Shown piece after piece: positions 1-11,486 of a stretch of 64,000 nt of DNA. The DNA is from Psilocybe azurescens (taxonomy: Eukaryota; Basidiomycota; Agaricomycetes; Agaricales; Agrocybaceae). Numbering within the stretch: the first letter of the stretch is position 1; every line of letters begins with the position of its first letter. The notes beneath the pieces are model-generated. The model was not told where the DNA came from, did not search any database, and worked only from the letters and a program-made list of their open reading frames with translations. The position numbers and the translations under genes are program-made. The stretch spans positions 1 to 64,000 of the forward strand of contig JAJIRX010000961.1 of NCBI GenBank assembly GCA_023853785.1. The letters are read 5' to 3'.

Positions 1-1220
1 CCAAAGACCTCTCATAGACATCTAAAGCTACTTATAAGGCATCTCTGACATCCACTGAGATGTCTTTATTTCTCTTTTCAGGTTCACTTGAGACGCAGCA
101 TGGTAATGGCATCTTACAGAATTCAAGTATAGTAAAATGTATATATAATTAAAGCAAGCTCTCTACTATAGTGATATGCTAGTTGATTATACAATCACAG
201 ACAGGGAAGAGGATATATAAAAATAATGTATAATAGGATAGATAGAATGTGGGTAGTCCATCATCGTAATCTAAGATACTATAGCTAATGTTGGCATTGG
301 GCCATTGGATGGGCACAGCAGGTTGAGGAAGGAGAGGGCAAGTGGTCCATAGACGTCAGGACCAGAGATAGTTATCTATTACATGAGTTTTAGTGAGCAA
401 AAAGTGGGGAAACGATAATCAAAACATACCTGTCAGAATTTAGCACCCTCATTCATTACTCCAAAAGGCGAGATGGTGGGATGAGTGCCACCAAATATAA
501 GCACAGGGAAATGGGCGGTGAGTCACTGGATGGCCAAATGAACGTGGCAAATGATACATCACCGATGCCAGTGCTGGGGCAAAAACAGTCCTATGCAACC
601 TGTTATGCACATTGTAGTTAGTAAAGAGACAGAAGAGGGGCTGTGGTATACTCACTTTCAGGATTTAGCATTTCTATTCATAATGATGAAAGACAGAACA
701 GTGGTGGTGATTGCGAGTGTAGGGTAGTGGGCATTAGACACACCAGATGACAAAGATGACAGGACTGTGAGCCATCCTCTGTGGTCTGTTGAAAGTATGG
801 TTGTTAGCAAAAAGAAAAAGGTGAGAGATGGACTGAACATATCTGTGCAGATGGGCGGCATGGTGTTTGATGTGAGCTAGTCGCATACTCAGTTGCCACT
901 GCATGTGGCATAAGCATGTGGCATGGTACACTGGGGGTCTTGGTTATGGATTAGCAATAGAGGGTGGTGGAGAGCGTAATGGTAGTACTTACTGAGGTAC
1001 TGCCATTATTACGCTACATGGGCACCGTTGCCAGTTCTTGTTACTGTCAGGTGGTGTCAGCTTTACTATATAAAGGGAATGCTGGTACTTAGTATTAGCA
1101 TAGTGAGTGTGGGGCAGTGAAAATGGCATCAACGACATTGGGCATTATTGACAATTATGAGGGTAAGGGAACGGTGGTGGTGGTGGTGAACAAAGAACAA
1201 AGTTGAACTTCACAAATCAC
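1..1220. other. no gene recognised
   Basis: I found no convincing coding frame, splice pattern or known motif here. The stretch is AT-leaning and carries short open frames on both strands without family resemblance. It ends at the target duplication of the first hAT MITE. Confidence 0.5.
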
Positions 1221-1541
1221 TAGGCAACAGCATGGGTATTCCCGTATATATCGGCCCTTTTAGCCATTACTAAATCTTTGTAATACCATACACATGAATC
1301 GCGCATTTTTACCCATCAAAAAGAGTCTAAAAACAGCCAAATTGGTGGAGAAATGACTGAGATATGGCCTATTTTAATGCATTGCATACAATTGGCCATA
1401 ATTCACTCAGTTTTGGCTTAAAATTTACGCTTTTGGACTTGTTTTGAAGGTGACAGGTAGGATAATTTTTATCCGTAATTTTATCCGCACAATAACCGGC
1501 TATTAACCCGTACACAATACCCGAACCCGTGCCGTTGCCTA
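1221..1541. mobile_element. hAT-type MITE (321 bp)
   Basis: The element begins TAGGCAACAGCATGGGT and ends with the near-inverse GTGCCGTTGCCTA. It is flanked by a perfect 8-bp duplication, CAAATCAC, at 1213-1220 and 1542-1549. An 8-bp duplication with TA-starting inverted ends is the hAT signature. There is no transposase, so it is non-autonomous. A decayed relative lies at 1910-2225. Confidence 0.85.
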
Positions 1542-1610
1542 CAAATCACAGAAGTTCAACCTTTCACATGATGCATGGGAAAATTTCCCAAAACTGATAT
1601 GAAAAATGAT

Positions 1611-1650
1611 GTGACCAAATCTACGAGACGCGTCTCGTAGATTTGGTCAC
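1611..1650. repeat. perfect 40-bp palindrome
   Basis: The left half (1611-1630) starts GTGACCAAAT and ends CGAGACG. The right half (1631-1650) is its exact reverse complement with no spacer. It lies between the two hAT MITE copies and belongs to neither. It could be the end-to-end junction of two ends of an element, a cruciform-forming site or a dimeric protein-binding site. The sequence does not decide between these. Confidence 0.9.
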
Positions 1651-1909
1651 GTCCCTTTTAGATACTGTCACAACCCAAACACATCCCATCTTGTATAAGT
1701 TGTACTAAAGGCAGTGTGAGTTATAGCAACAGTGCTTGGTGAGAAGAATGTGGTAGTACATATCTTTCAGTTATCCAAGCTCTAAACAAGGATGTGAGAA
1801 TGTGGTGGGTGGTGGAATGTTGAAAGGAGTTCACTTCACCAGGAATGGCGTAAGTAAACAAAAGCACAAATGGAGATGTCATGTGATTTACATTATTTAT
1901 TTGCTTTCA

Positions 1910-2225
1910 AGGGCAACAGCATGTGTATTCCTGTGCGTATCGGCCCTATTATCCGTATCCAGCCCGTGTAATACCATACCCACGATCTGTGCATGTTTAC
2001 CAATCAAAAGAGTTCAAAAATAGCCAAATCGGGCCAGAAATGACTGAGATATGGCCTATTTTAATACATTGCACAAAATTGGCTGTAACTTACTCAGTTT
2101 TGGTTCAAAAATTACGTTTTGGGCTCGTTTTGAAGGGGACAAACAGAATTTTTTATCTGTAATTGTATCCGCGCTATGTCCGGCTATCAACCCGTACAGA
2201 ATACCCGAACCTGTGGCGTTGTCTA
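1910..2225. mobile_element. decayed hAT-type MITE, relative of 1221-1541
   Basis: It aligns along its length with 1221-1541: the GCAACAGCATG start, the internal GACTGAGATATGGCCTATTTTAA block and the GGCGTTGTCTA end. The flanks share only a partial TTCAA match, so the target duplication has decayed or the ends have shifted. It contains no transposase. Confidence 0.65.
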
Positions 2226-2376
2226 GGTTCAAATTGAATTTGCCTTTTGCATATCTTTTCTTACCATGCAGCTACTATTTTCCTGCAATCACCAGGCCCT
2301 GTGCCCCTGTCTTATTCCATTATCTTTTAAATATCATGTTGTAGATGTAGTCTATTAAATTAGCTATGTACTTATC

Positions 2377-3239
2377 TAAGGAATGGCACGCATTTTTGAG
2401 CCCGTGCGAGTTATGGGTAATGGTACACACGGGTACGGGTACGGGTAACGATTTTAGTACGCGCGAGATTTCAAACGAGCTCTAGAGCGTCCCAAACGGT
2501 TGAGAATTGAGTGAGATAGAAAGGAAGCCGTGAAATTCACTATTTCTGATCTATCTCCCTCATTTTTCAACCGTTCAGGTTGTTTTTGGGCTCGTTTTGA
2601 CTAGGGATGCACACCGTACCGTATATGGTATACAGCCGTAAAACGACGGTTGGGTTATGGGATACGGGCTACCCATATACCGTAGCTGTACTTGAAATTT
2701 TTTACCTCAATGGGACGGTACAGGTACCAATATGGTTGAAAATGGTGTATACGGTAGGGATGCAGACATATAATTAATTAGTACATAAAATCGGCACAAT
2801 TAGTAGATTAAAGTGCAAAATATCTACCCCTTAACTTTGGGACAAGAAAATAGAGATTTACTATGTGTATACTTCGTTAATGTGTAGACTTGTTGAAGCC
2901 TTAGTTATCAGTCCTGTTCAAATCGACTTCAGTGCCTGTGATGTACATAGGATAAAAATAGATTACAATGACGGCTATATACAGCCGTATATGGCCGCTC
3001 TTCATATCGGTGCTTTTATGGGTATCCTCCGTACCGTCGGCCGTACCATAAAAATATAATTTGGGGGCCAACAGGACGGGTTCGGTGACTGTATGTATGG
3101 CACCTGTAAAGCTGTCAATACAGTGACAGTGTGCATCCCTAGTTTTGACAGATAAACCCGCCGGATTGCGGGTAGGGCTCACTAAGGGTAAGGGTACAGG
3201 TATAGCGAGATTCCTGCAGGTTACCTGTGCCATTCCCTA
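2377..3239. mobile_element. hAT-type MITE with a second element nested inside
   Basis: The ends are TAAGGAATGGCAC and GTGCCATTCCCTA. They are flanked by a perfect 8-bp duplication, TACTTATC, at 2369-2376 and 3240-3247. Subtracting the inner element and its duplication leaves about 315 bp, typical of a MITE. The left part contains a hairpin near 2497-2574 and GGGTACGGGTACGGG runs. No transposase is present. Confidence 0.85.
2602..3141. mobile_element. hAT-type non-autonomous element nested in 2377-3239
   Basis: The inverted ends TAGGGATGCACAC and GTGTGCATCCCTA match perfectly over 13 bp. They are flanked by a perfect 8-bp duplication, GTTTTGAC, at 2594-2601 and 3142-3149. The interior is rich in CCGTATAC-type words and has no convincing coding frame. 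It inserted after the surrounding MITE did. A 5'-truncated relative lies at 4076-4231. Confidence 0.9.
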
Positions 3240-4075
3240 TACTTATCTAAGATTTAATAATGCTATGCTCAGAAATTTCAAGAATGCTTTGTGGTAATTT
3301 AGAATTTTTAGAAGACTCATAGAGAGCTTCAGAGAAATTTGAAATCTTGCAAAGACTGCTGAAAGCTTTGAGGAATCAGACTATTTCCAAAGACCACAAA
3401 GATGTCCCAAAGCAGCCTAGAGTGATAAATGTGCTTTATAAAGGTTGTAATTACCTAAGACATTCTCAGGGCAAATCCCTTTTTCCTGATGCTGATGCAC
3501 CATGTTCCAGATGAACGTCAGTAGGTTTTTATTTCTTCTAGCAGGACGAGTGCTTACCTCTGAGTGAACAGACTACGGTCTGTCAATCCGTATCCATCTT
3601 AGCGGGCTCCAAGTTCTTCATTGCAACACCGATCGTATGATGTATGACTGCGCGAGAGGTTTGAACCCTGTGGATGAGGGCATCGTCAAGGGGAATGGAA
3701 TAAAGCTGTGATCAGTAGTTAGTAAGTACCGCCGGAATGAATTCACCCTGAAGTAAAAATGGATATGCTCCGCCTATTGCAGAATAAAAATCAGTGTCTT
3801 CCGTTGGTGAATGAAGAAAGTATGTACCATGTATGTACCATCAGATAAGTAGGATTAGAGTGCTTTGCTTGGGAGTCTTGCTGTCCCCTTATTGGATAGC
3901 CATCTTGCGATACGAACATATGGTCAGTGTGTACCTCTACCAACAATATTTAAGCGAGAAGCAATTTCAAATTTCGAAAGGTATCTGAAGTCTCGATGCT
4001 TACAAACGTCGGGGAATGATTAGGCATGCAGCTGCTTCTATTTTGGGAGGCTTGAAAGTCAGGGTTTCCATAGTA
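3240..4075. other. no gene recognised
   Basis: I see no coding frame, RNA gene or clean repeat in this stretch. Short words near 3260-3460 (AGAGCTTCAGAG, CTTTGAG) recall the first 100 bases of the window and may be remnants of an old dispersed repeat. Confidence 0.4.
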
Positions 4076-4231
4076 TGCAGCCGTATACGGCCGTCTCCAT
4101 ATCGGTGTTTCACGCCTATCCTCCGTACCGTCGGCCGTACAGTAAAAATATAATTTTGGGCCAACGGGACGGGTTCGGTGACCGTATGTACGGCACCCTG
4201 TAAAGCCGTCAACCGTGACGGTGAGTATCCC
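4076..4231. mobile_element. 5'-truncated copy of the inner hAT element
   Basis: It aligns with about 2975-3141: CAGCCGTAT, then CATATCGGTG, then CCTCCGTACCGTCGGCCGTAC, then GGACGGGTTCGGTGACYGTATG, ending TATCCCTA. The 5' two-thirds and the left inverted repeat are absent. Confidence 0.7.
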
Positions 4232-5073
4232 TAACACACACATCCGCACCGCCCTTCATCATGACTAACAAATTTTCTCTCCGTGTCCTAGGTCATTATG
4301 GATTCTCTTATTCGATTCCGGGGTACCTTACCTGTGCATTTTAATCAACGTATGCCATAGGGGTCGTGTACCTCATTCTGAGTTTGTGGCTCAATCTCAA
4401 ACATGTTCTCTCCTCACTTTGATTATAGGCTCATCAGTTCCTTGAATGCAGCAGATTAGTCTGAATTTATATCCATTGATGATACCCTATTCCGAATTCC
4501 CATTTTCCACAATTCAACATTGAGCATCGTAGCACCGTGGTCTTATTCTATACCTACAAAACACAATAGCTTCGTGCACTGAGACGATCAGCTTGATGTC
4601 GATACTTAACGGATATAGTAAATGCCGTATGATCGTTTCTCTTTTGAGCTGCTCCCGTATGTTTGTCCCCTTTCTAGACATCTTTGTACTTCATCGATAT
4701 CGAGGGTCCCTTTGACAACCCGCAACCAATGGAAGGGACGGCCAGATGATGTTTAGATCGTCTTATATCTCCCGGCTCAGGTTACCACATACGCATGTCT
4801 TATTGAGAAAAATGTGAGTGTATGATAGGTGGATGTTGAACTCAAAGATCATGATGGTGTTTCGAGCGTTATTTTATTGAATTTGCACATTCCTCGATCT
4901 CACCTCGGTCATGATATGCTGCTAGCAGATGATCTTATTAAAAAGTCCGATACATCGGATGCGTAGGAGATTATTGATGTTAGCAGATGACATACAAAAT
5001 GTCATTATAATCAACCGAGATATATAAGAAGGTGCTCAGTCGATGAATATCCCCAACTCTAAACCATCTCTTA
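4232..5073. other. upstream region of the membrane-protein gene
   Basis: There is no gene I can support here. This is the presumed 5' flank of the gene starting at 5074. No TATA box stands out. Confidence 0.35.
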
Positions 5074-6405
5074 ATGTCTACCCCTGACATTCCATTCCCA
5101 GTCAATGTCCAAGAGACTGAAATTAGTGGCAACCTCAATAGCTCAATGCTTTTGAATTTTCTTATGGGTAATTCTCCACCTCCGTGAATATCCCGACACA
5201 AACTGACGTGCATCAGGCATCTACACCATGGTATACGGAGGAACAATGTATCTTTACTGTAAGTTCTTCCATTAACCCGAAAAGACAATTGTCAACGATG
5301 TGTTTTATAGTGTCCAAGAAGCCCGCCAATTTGAATCGTCTCATCGTTCTTTCAGCCATTTCTGTGCTATATTTACTTTGTTTCCTGTTCTTCATTGTGG
5401 AATGGTACTACCTTGATTGGGTAATTGTTGTAAATGGAGATACGCGAGAATCAATCTTTGTGGGAACAGTGGGGACGGCATTGAATGGACCCGGGTACTT
5501 GGTGACTTTCTAGAGAATTCCATGTTGATTATTTCCGATGGACTTTTGGTCAGTCAGTATCGTTGATTATTACTTTATTCTGATCAACATCTTGACAGAT
5601 ATGGAGATGCTACCACGTCTGGGGACAATTATTCTGGGCGATTTCGGCTCCATTGATACTTTTGGTCACAGAATGTGGTAAGTCCAATGGATAAAGGTCT
5701 GGCATGAATACTTCCAGTAATATGTAACATGTTATTGCAGGTCTCTTTGTTGCGACAACAGTTTTCAGTGTAAAATTTGGTTTAGTAACCAGTGACGCAA
5801 ATGTTACTCTATTTGATTATATCACAAGTGCACTGACATTTGTGTCACTGGGCACCACTGTGATTGTGACATTTATTATTGGGTACAGAGTACATTCTGC
5901 CTCCCGAATACATCATCTATCATCCAGAAGACTATACAAACACATTGTGACAATTATCACCGAGTCAGCGGCAGCATACTCACTGGTACTCATCTTTGAG
6001 GCCACGTTGGCTGTTTTGCCATCAAATATTGTGGCGGGATCTCCCTTGAGGGAAGCTGTGTATTACATCGATGCAATTGTCACTGTTGTCTCAGTACGTA
6101 CCTCCTAATGTTGATACAGACAATGTGTGTCTCTAACCTAGAATCAGGGGATGGCTCCAACAGTTCTGGTCGCCAGAATTGCTCTTACAGACCCCAACAG
6201 CACAGATGCCTCAGCCACACGGACTAAGATATCCGGCAACTTGCAATTTGGATCACAACAAGGGAGTGGCAGCGGCCGCAGTGGGGACACCACTGGAGGA
6301 GACGTTAATGCCTCGGTTGAGGCAAACGAATCAAAGCCAACACCGGTGATCGAAGTGAAGAGTGAGTTCAGCGCGGATGCCACATGTGGGGACAACCAAG
6401 TGTAG
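5074..6405 (+). CDS. seven-helix integral membrane protein (basidiomycete family of unknown function), one frameshift
   Basis: I read six exons: 5074-5167, 5217-5258, 5311-5548, 5599-5677, 5741-6093 and 6142-6405. The introns are about 48-63 bp with GT-AG ends. The start MSTPDIPFPVNVQ is the only ATG giving a continuous first helix. Predicted helices include NFLMGIYTMVYGGTMYLY, LIVLSAISVLYLLCFLFF, SMLIISDGLL-IWRCYHVWG, LFWAISAPLILLVTECG, TFVSLGTTVIVTFIIG, ESAAAYSLVLIFEATL and NQGMAPTVLVAR. The IWRC..VW and ESAAAYSL words are typical of a large Agaricomycete family of unknown function, probably in a cellular membrane. The hydrophilic Ser/Gly-rich tail ends DNQV. The exon lengths sum to 1070, one short of a multiple of three. 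The frame breaks at about 5510, where CTTTCTAGAG would read through if it carried one more C. This is either a recent pseudogene or a sequence error. Confidence 0.75.
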
Positions 6406-8440
6406 CGCATTGAGCCAAAACAATGGAAGACAATAGCAGACCAGTCCAACATCAAAAATTTCCCCTCTTTTCTTTTTTTTCATTTGTTTTCCTTGTAGAT
6501 ATATCTGTGATTCTGCGATTGATACAGTTGGGGATAATCAAGCTTACATTAAATAACACTCATGAACAATAGTTGATCTATATTTAACCTCTTCATTCTT
6601 ATTTTTACTTTCTTGCTGGGTCTCCTATCTATTTTCTCGCACTTAATCATATCATCTTTCTGATTTGAAAGCAACAGATTACAACTCAGAGGATCATAAC
6701 AATGAAGATATCAGGCCTCATGGCTAATATAGGCGCCCATCTTCTCTGCAATGATTATACATTCCAGCAATTTCGGAGTTTTGACCTAGCTTAACAACTA
6801 TGACTGCACTTATCAAGTGGTGGTATTGCCACTCTTTTTCCAACATAAACTGATCAAATCAGGGCAGATTCACACCGTCAGCAGGTAAATCCTCATATTA
6901 GACGCCCGGCTTCACATAATTGGAGACGTCTTTAGCACTAGCCTTATTCTATCGCTCTTTACATAATGCTCGGATTCGAGATTGAACACTTTTGAATGCT
7001 CCTATAGTGCACCAGGACATCGGATTTGTGACATGGCTCTCCATCCTACACTCACACTTTCACGCTTTCACACTCTCCTGACTTCCCTTTGTCACTCACC
7101 CGCTCACCCGCAACTACACCACCCCAATCAACCTCAGAACCATCCAAACTAACCATAGAAATCTCTATCTTGACCCTATTGCGCATATGCCTGCAAACGG
7201 GCGCACCCTCTCCTCTTCAAAAGCCCATCCGATACATTACCCTGCAATTCCATCCAGCCCAAAAGTCCTCAAGCTGTACATTCTCCTCCTGGAACGTATC
7301 GAGAACAAGTGGAACACTCGTGTTCTGTTTTTATATGCAAGAGTACACGTGTGGTGAGAGCCGAGGGCGGAAGCTGTGAGAACACCTGTATTGTGTGAGT
7401 AAATTGGTGAGAAAGGACTGCAGCGTGGACAGAGAAGATGGATAGGCAGTAGAAACGTATATACTTTACATACATACGTGAATGCGTGCCTGCGGGATGT
7501 GTTGACCATCTATCGAGCACCACCCCACTACAACGACCTGAGCACTCGCTAGCACAGAGCGGCATGGAGAAGCGTACAGGTGCTTATTTAAATCCAGGCC
7601 GTAGGTCGTGAGCCTGAAAAAATGGAGAGAATGGACAAGATCGAGGCCGAGGCCGTAGGCAGATAAAGCTACGCAGAATCATCTAATCTAAATGTAGAGG
7701 GGCCACGTTGCATATCATGGACAGTTCGTGTCCGAGAGAAGATCTAAAGATGCAAAGTGGACCGTACATTTTCACGGAATAAGGAAAGGGGATACCGAGC
7801 TGAGCCCGAATATCAGGGGTATCAAGAGTGCCTGAGACACCCAATTTTCAATGTTAAGTTGGCATGGAGACATTCTAGGCACTTCACAAGTTGAAAGGAC
7901 ATACCCATTCAGAGTCCCCGATACCGTCATCGTCATCTATTTAGAGTGACCACTCAGAAATTTGATCTCAACACTTTTGGTCTTGGTCCTCAACCACACT
8001 TCAACCATGACCAGCACCGTCCGTCATCTCCCACAAAGAAGTCTCTCCCATCCCTCAACATGACATTCGAAGTCTGCGCACTGTTCAAGCGGTACGGGAT
8101 AAGAAAAAATCTTCGTGGAGTGCGTTCGTTGCGGCTGTAGTTTCTGTTACGGATTCCGGACAGAGGCCGTTGAGGGTAGGAGTGCGGGTATGGATGCTGA
8201 TGCTAGTGATGATGTGGAAGATTTAGCAGCAGGAAAATGGGACAGTGAAGCCACCGCACAAGAAACTTGCAGCAGAATCAAGGTAGCAGCCAAAAACAAG
8301 GTATGGGCAGACCTTAGGCCATACGCGCACTGCTTCAGATGCTTAAGTACGACATGGTCTCGCGCGATGCCAGTCTTTAGCTCGCGCTTGAGGTATCCAG
8401 ACTTGATTGATGCCTCCAACTATTTGGGGTGATGTAAATT
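6406..8440. other. weak open frames, no recognised gene
   Basis: Open frames at 7089-7379 (+) and about 8100-8432 (+, containing ECVRCGCSFCYGF) have no family resemblance that I recognise and no clear splice partners. The second ends just before sequence shared with other NLR upstream regions, so it may be the remains of the gene next to the ancestral unit. Confidence 0.3.
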
Positions 8441-8962
8441 CAGTTGGATCGGTTTTTCACTTTGTTTTCTAACTTCTTGTCTTGTTTGGTGCGAGGGAAT
8501 ATGGGACGGATCTTAATACAGCGTTCGTCCAATTTTCAATATGGCTGTGTATTGCAATGAAATAGTAAAGTTGAAGATCGCTACGCCTCAACGCTAAGGC
8601 ACATATCCAAAATATGAGGCCCTGTTAACTTCAAGCCACTCGGGATAACTTTGTGTCGTTCTGAATACTCATTACAGAACGAGGGATTATTGACTTCTAC
8701 GGGGCCGTACAACCCTATCCTAGAGACTTGGGGCGATATAGGGGCGGGGACTATGTAGATATTGATAGGAACACTTACGTTGCCCGTCATCCAATCCAAT
8801 CTTATCACTCATGCTCATGCACGCACATGAACAACATAATGCTAATATTGGTATTGGTTGGGTATTGGTTGATGTATTCCCACAACACAACTAAGCACCA
8901 CGAAAATTTGCACTTGCTTTGAACCATCACAATCACCTGCCCCAATATTGATCCTCATTAGT
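8440..8962 (+). promoter_or_regulatory. left flank and presumed promoter of NLR unit 1
   Basis: It is homologous to 37500-38112 and 44690-45295: the blocks TTTCAATATG, GCAATGAAATA, CTACGCCTCAACGC, GCACGCACATGAAC and TTGATGTATTCCCACAACAC recur in order. This sets the left limit of the duplicated unit. No TATA box is evident. Confidence 0.5.
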
Positions 8963-11486
8963 ATGTCTTCGATGTTTGGTTCGCACACGGTTGTTACTGG
9001 GGAAACTATCAACTGATCAACAATGGTTCCAAAGGTATGTCGCGGTGGTACATATATCATGCTATTCCACATATACAAAGGTTTTAGGTGCACGGGATCG
9101 CCTGGTGGATGCTGCTTCACCAGCAGCCTTCCATAACTCCAGTGACCGTCGCGACCCTCCAAAATGCCACCCAAATACACGCGTTGCCGTATTGAAGAAG
9201 ATTATGAACTGGATTTACGGCCATGATCCAGAGATGCAAAACGCGCTGATTGTATGGCTCTATGGTCCAGCGGGAGCTGGGGAATCGGCCATCGCACAGT
9301 CGATCGCAGAGCTATGCTATCAGGAAGGAATTCTTATAGCAAGCTACTTCTTCTCCAGATTTGATTCCGCCAGAAATCACCCACGCTCTCTCATAGCAAC
9401 AATTGCATATCAGGCCTCGCTTTGTATTCCGAACTTCAGAGAACGTATCAAAGCTTCCATCGATCACGACCCTTTGATATTCTCCCGCTCCCTTAGCGTC
9501 CATATGTTGACTTTGCTGATCCAGCCGTTGCAAAATTGCATTGACTCCAATACTCCAGCACCAGTTCGCATCATCATTATCGATGCGATCGATGAGTGTG
9601 AAGACCGGCGTGGTCAAGTTGATATCTTAGCTACTATCTCGGAGGCCCTCCAACAACATCGTTTACCTTTTATCTTCCTTATCGCAAGTCGTCCTGAACA
9701 CGACATTAGAACTGCCTTCAGCTACGGATATCTCAAGGATATCACGACGAGCGTGGTACTCGATGACGAATACCGCCCGTCTGACGATATCCGCGTCTTT
9801 CTTCAAGACAGCTTCACTGAAATCAAGGAAACCCATCCATTTCGTGCAGACATTCCGGATAAATGGCCAGATGGCGACATATCGGAAAGCTTGGTGAAGA
9901 AATCATCTGGCCAATTTATCTATGCATCGAGCGTCATTAAATTTGTGAAATCCAGTCGTCATCGGCCACCTCAGCACTTGGAAATTGTGCTAGGAATCCG
10001 TCCAGTTCAACGTGACATGCCATTTGCTGAGCTTGATACTCTGTATATGCATATTTTCTTGTCTGTGGAGGATCCTGAAGCGGTGTTGCGGATTTTAGCT
10101 CATGAAATTCTCACATCAGTAACGGTCACATACGAAGGACTTGCTCTGGATCTGTTGTTGCTTCATCCTGAAGATATTGTTCTATGTTTCTGTGATCTGA
10201 CTTCACTGGTTTCAGTCACGGTCCAGGACGGGAGGGCCGAGCTGCATATTTTTCATACGTCTCTCAAAGACTTTCTGCTGGACCAATCGAGGTCACAACA
10301 GTTCTGGATCAATTCCAAAATGCAGCATGCTGAATTTGCACATTTGAATATTCATTACCTGAAAGGTGAGTTGGCGAGTGCTGAGTTAATGCTCGAAGCT
10401 CCAGTTAATTTGATAACAGATAGACCGTCCAGTCGTATTCGCAGTCACGAAATGATCGTTCTTATCTATCATTTTTTGAATGCCACGGCTACGCCAGACC
10501 TCTTGGATGACCTGAGGCGAATCTGCATCAGTTCTATTTTTCTGAAAACCAATGAACTTTTTATTTTCCCCGATTTTCTTGCCTCCATCGAAAAGGCGGT
10601 ACGTTCTAGCTTCTCTACTTATCCAAAGCCGAGTTTCGATCATTTACAATCCAATAGGGATTCGAAAATTGGACCGAACTATACTTTCACCAGCTCCACC
10701 TTTTCGACCAATCGGCACAAGTAGTAATGGAAAAATGTATTCTTGGCCAAACCTGACTGCTTTGGTCGCCGTTTTTAACTTGGATACTGAAAATTGGTCA
10801 GAAGGCGCGCCTGTATTATTCCAGTTAAGCAATGGTCACAGAAGCTTTGACGAGTTTTCATTCGAGCGGTACATGCACATTGACCGGAATTACAGAGAAT
10901 TTATTGGAGAGTTCCTCAGGGATCCCACCCGTTGCGGTATCTACGGGTTGACTGGTCAAAGGTATGCGATAGCTGCAAAGTATTTCCTGGATTACATATG
11001 TGATCACATGGAACACACCATGCAGTCGAGTTATGCACTGCACCAATGCTGTTATCAGAGACGAAGAACGAAATTTTTCCCTCATCGTGGATCTGCCATC
11101 CCCAAAAGATTCCCAGCAAAAAAATCAAACAACGCGCCCTTCGAAGGTGGGAACGCTATCGCCCGTATTTCCTACCAAGCGCATGTTCAGCTGGCTTTCG
11201 CCTTGCGCTTCGTTGTCTCTCATTTGTGCTATGCGAAGCGGGTAGATCGGAGGACTTGATTACTTTGGCTCAGCGACAAACATTTTGGCTATTTTCAGTC
11301 GTTTACCCTCGGCACACAAGGAATACGAGGCGGGAAATTGCTCAATATCTGACAAGGGTAGATGCAGGAGAGATATCAGTGCAAGAAAAGAGGAACGGAG
11401 AACAGCCTTTGGAGCCGTCACCCCCTTCCCCCTTCTCAATCTTATTCATGTCCATGGAACTGTTCCAGAAGCTACTACAAGAATGA
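8963..11486 (+). pseudogene. NACHT-type NLR, copy 1, with Walker A Lys to Glu
   Basis: The exons are 8963-9034, 9088-10598 and from 10658. The introns are 9035-9087 and 10599-10657. Exon 1 encodes MSSMFGSHTVVTG, then hits a TGA because it is one base shorter than copies 2 and 3. Exon 2 is fully open: AAFHNSSDRRDPPKCHPNTR linker, NACHT P-loop, SYFFSRFDS and Walker B IIIIDAIDECED. Walker A reads GPAGAGES where the other copies have GPAGAGKS, and that Lys contacts ATP phosphates in STAND ATPases. Exon 3 breaks at ATGGAAAAATG (about 10731), one A shorter than a readable frame. The C-terminal region with the ALRCLSFVLCEAGRSEDL word continues in another frame to 11486. The likely ancestral role is a cytosolic non-self or cell-death receptor ATPase. 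This copy is probably non-functional. Confidence 0.8.

Noticed and set aside
2901..3233. Minus-strand frame of 110 codons as a gene
   Set aside because: It spans both the inner and the outer hAT element ends and consists of their repeat sequence.
5421..5469. An extra intron to explain the frame change in the membrane-protein gene
   Set aside because: GTAATT...AACAG would give the wrong phase and delete the conserved GDTRESIF segment. A single missing base fits better.
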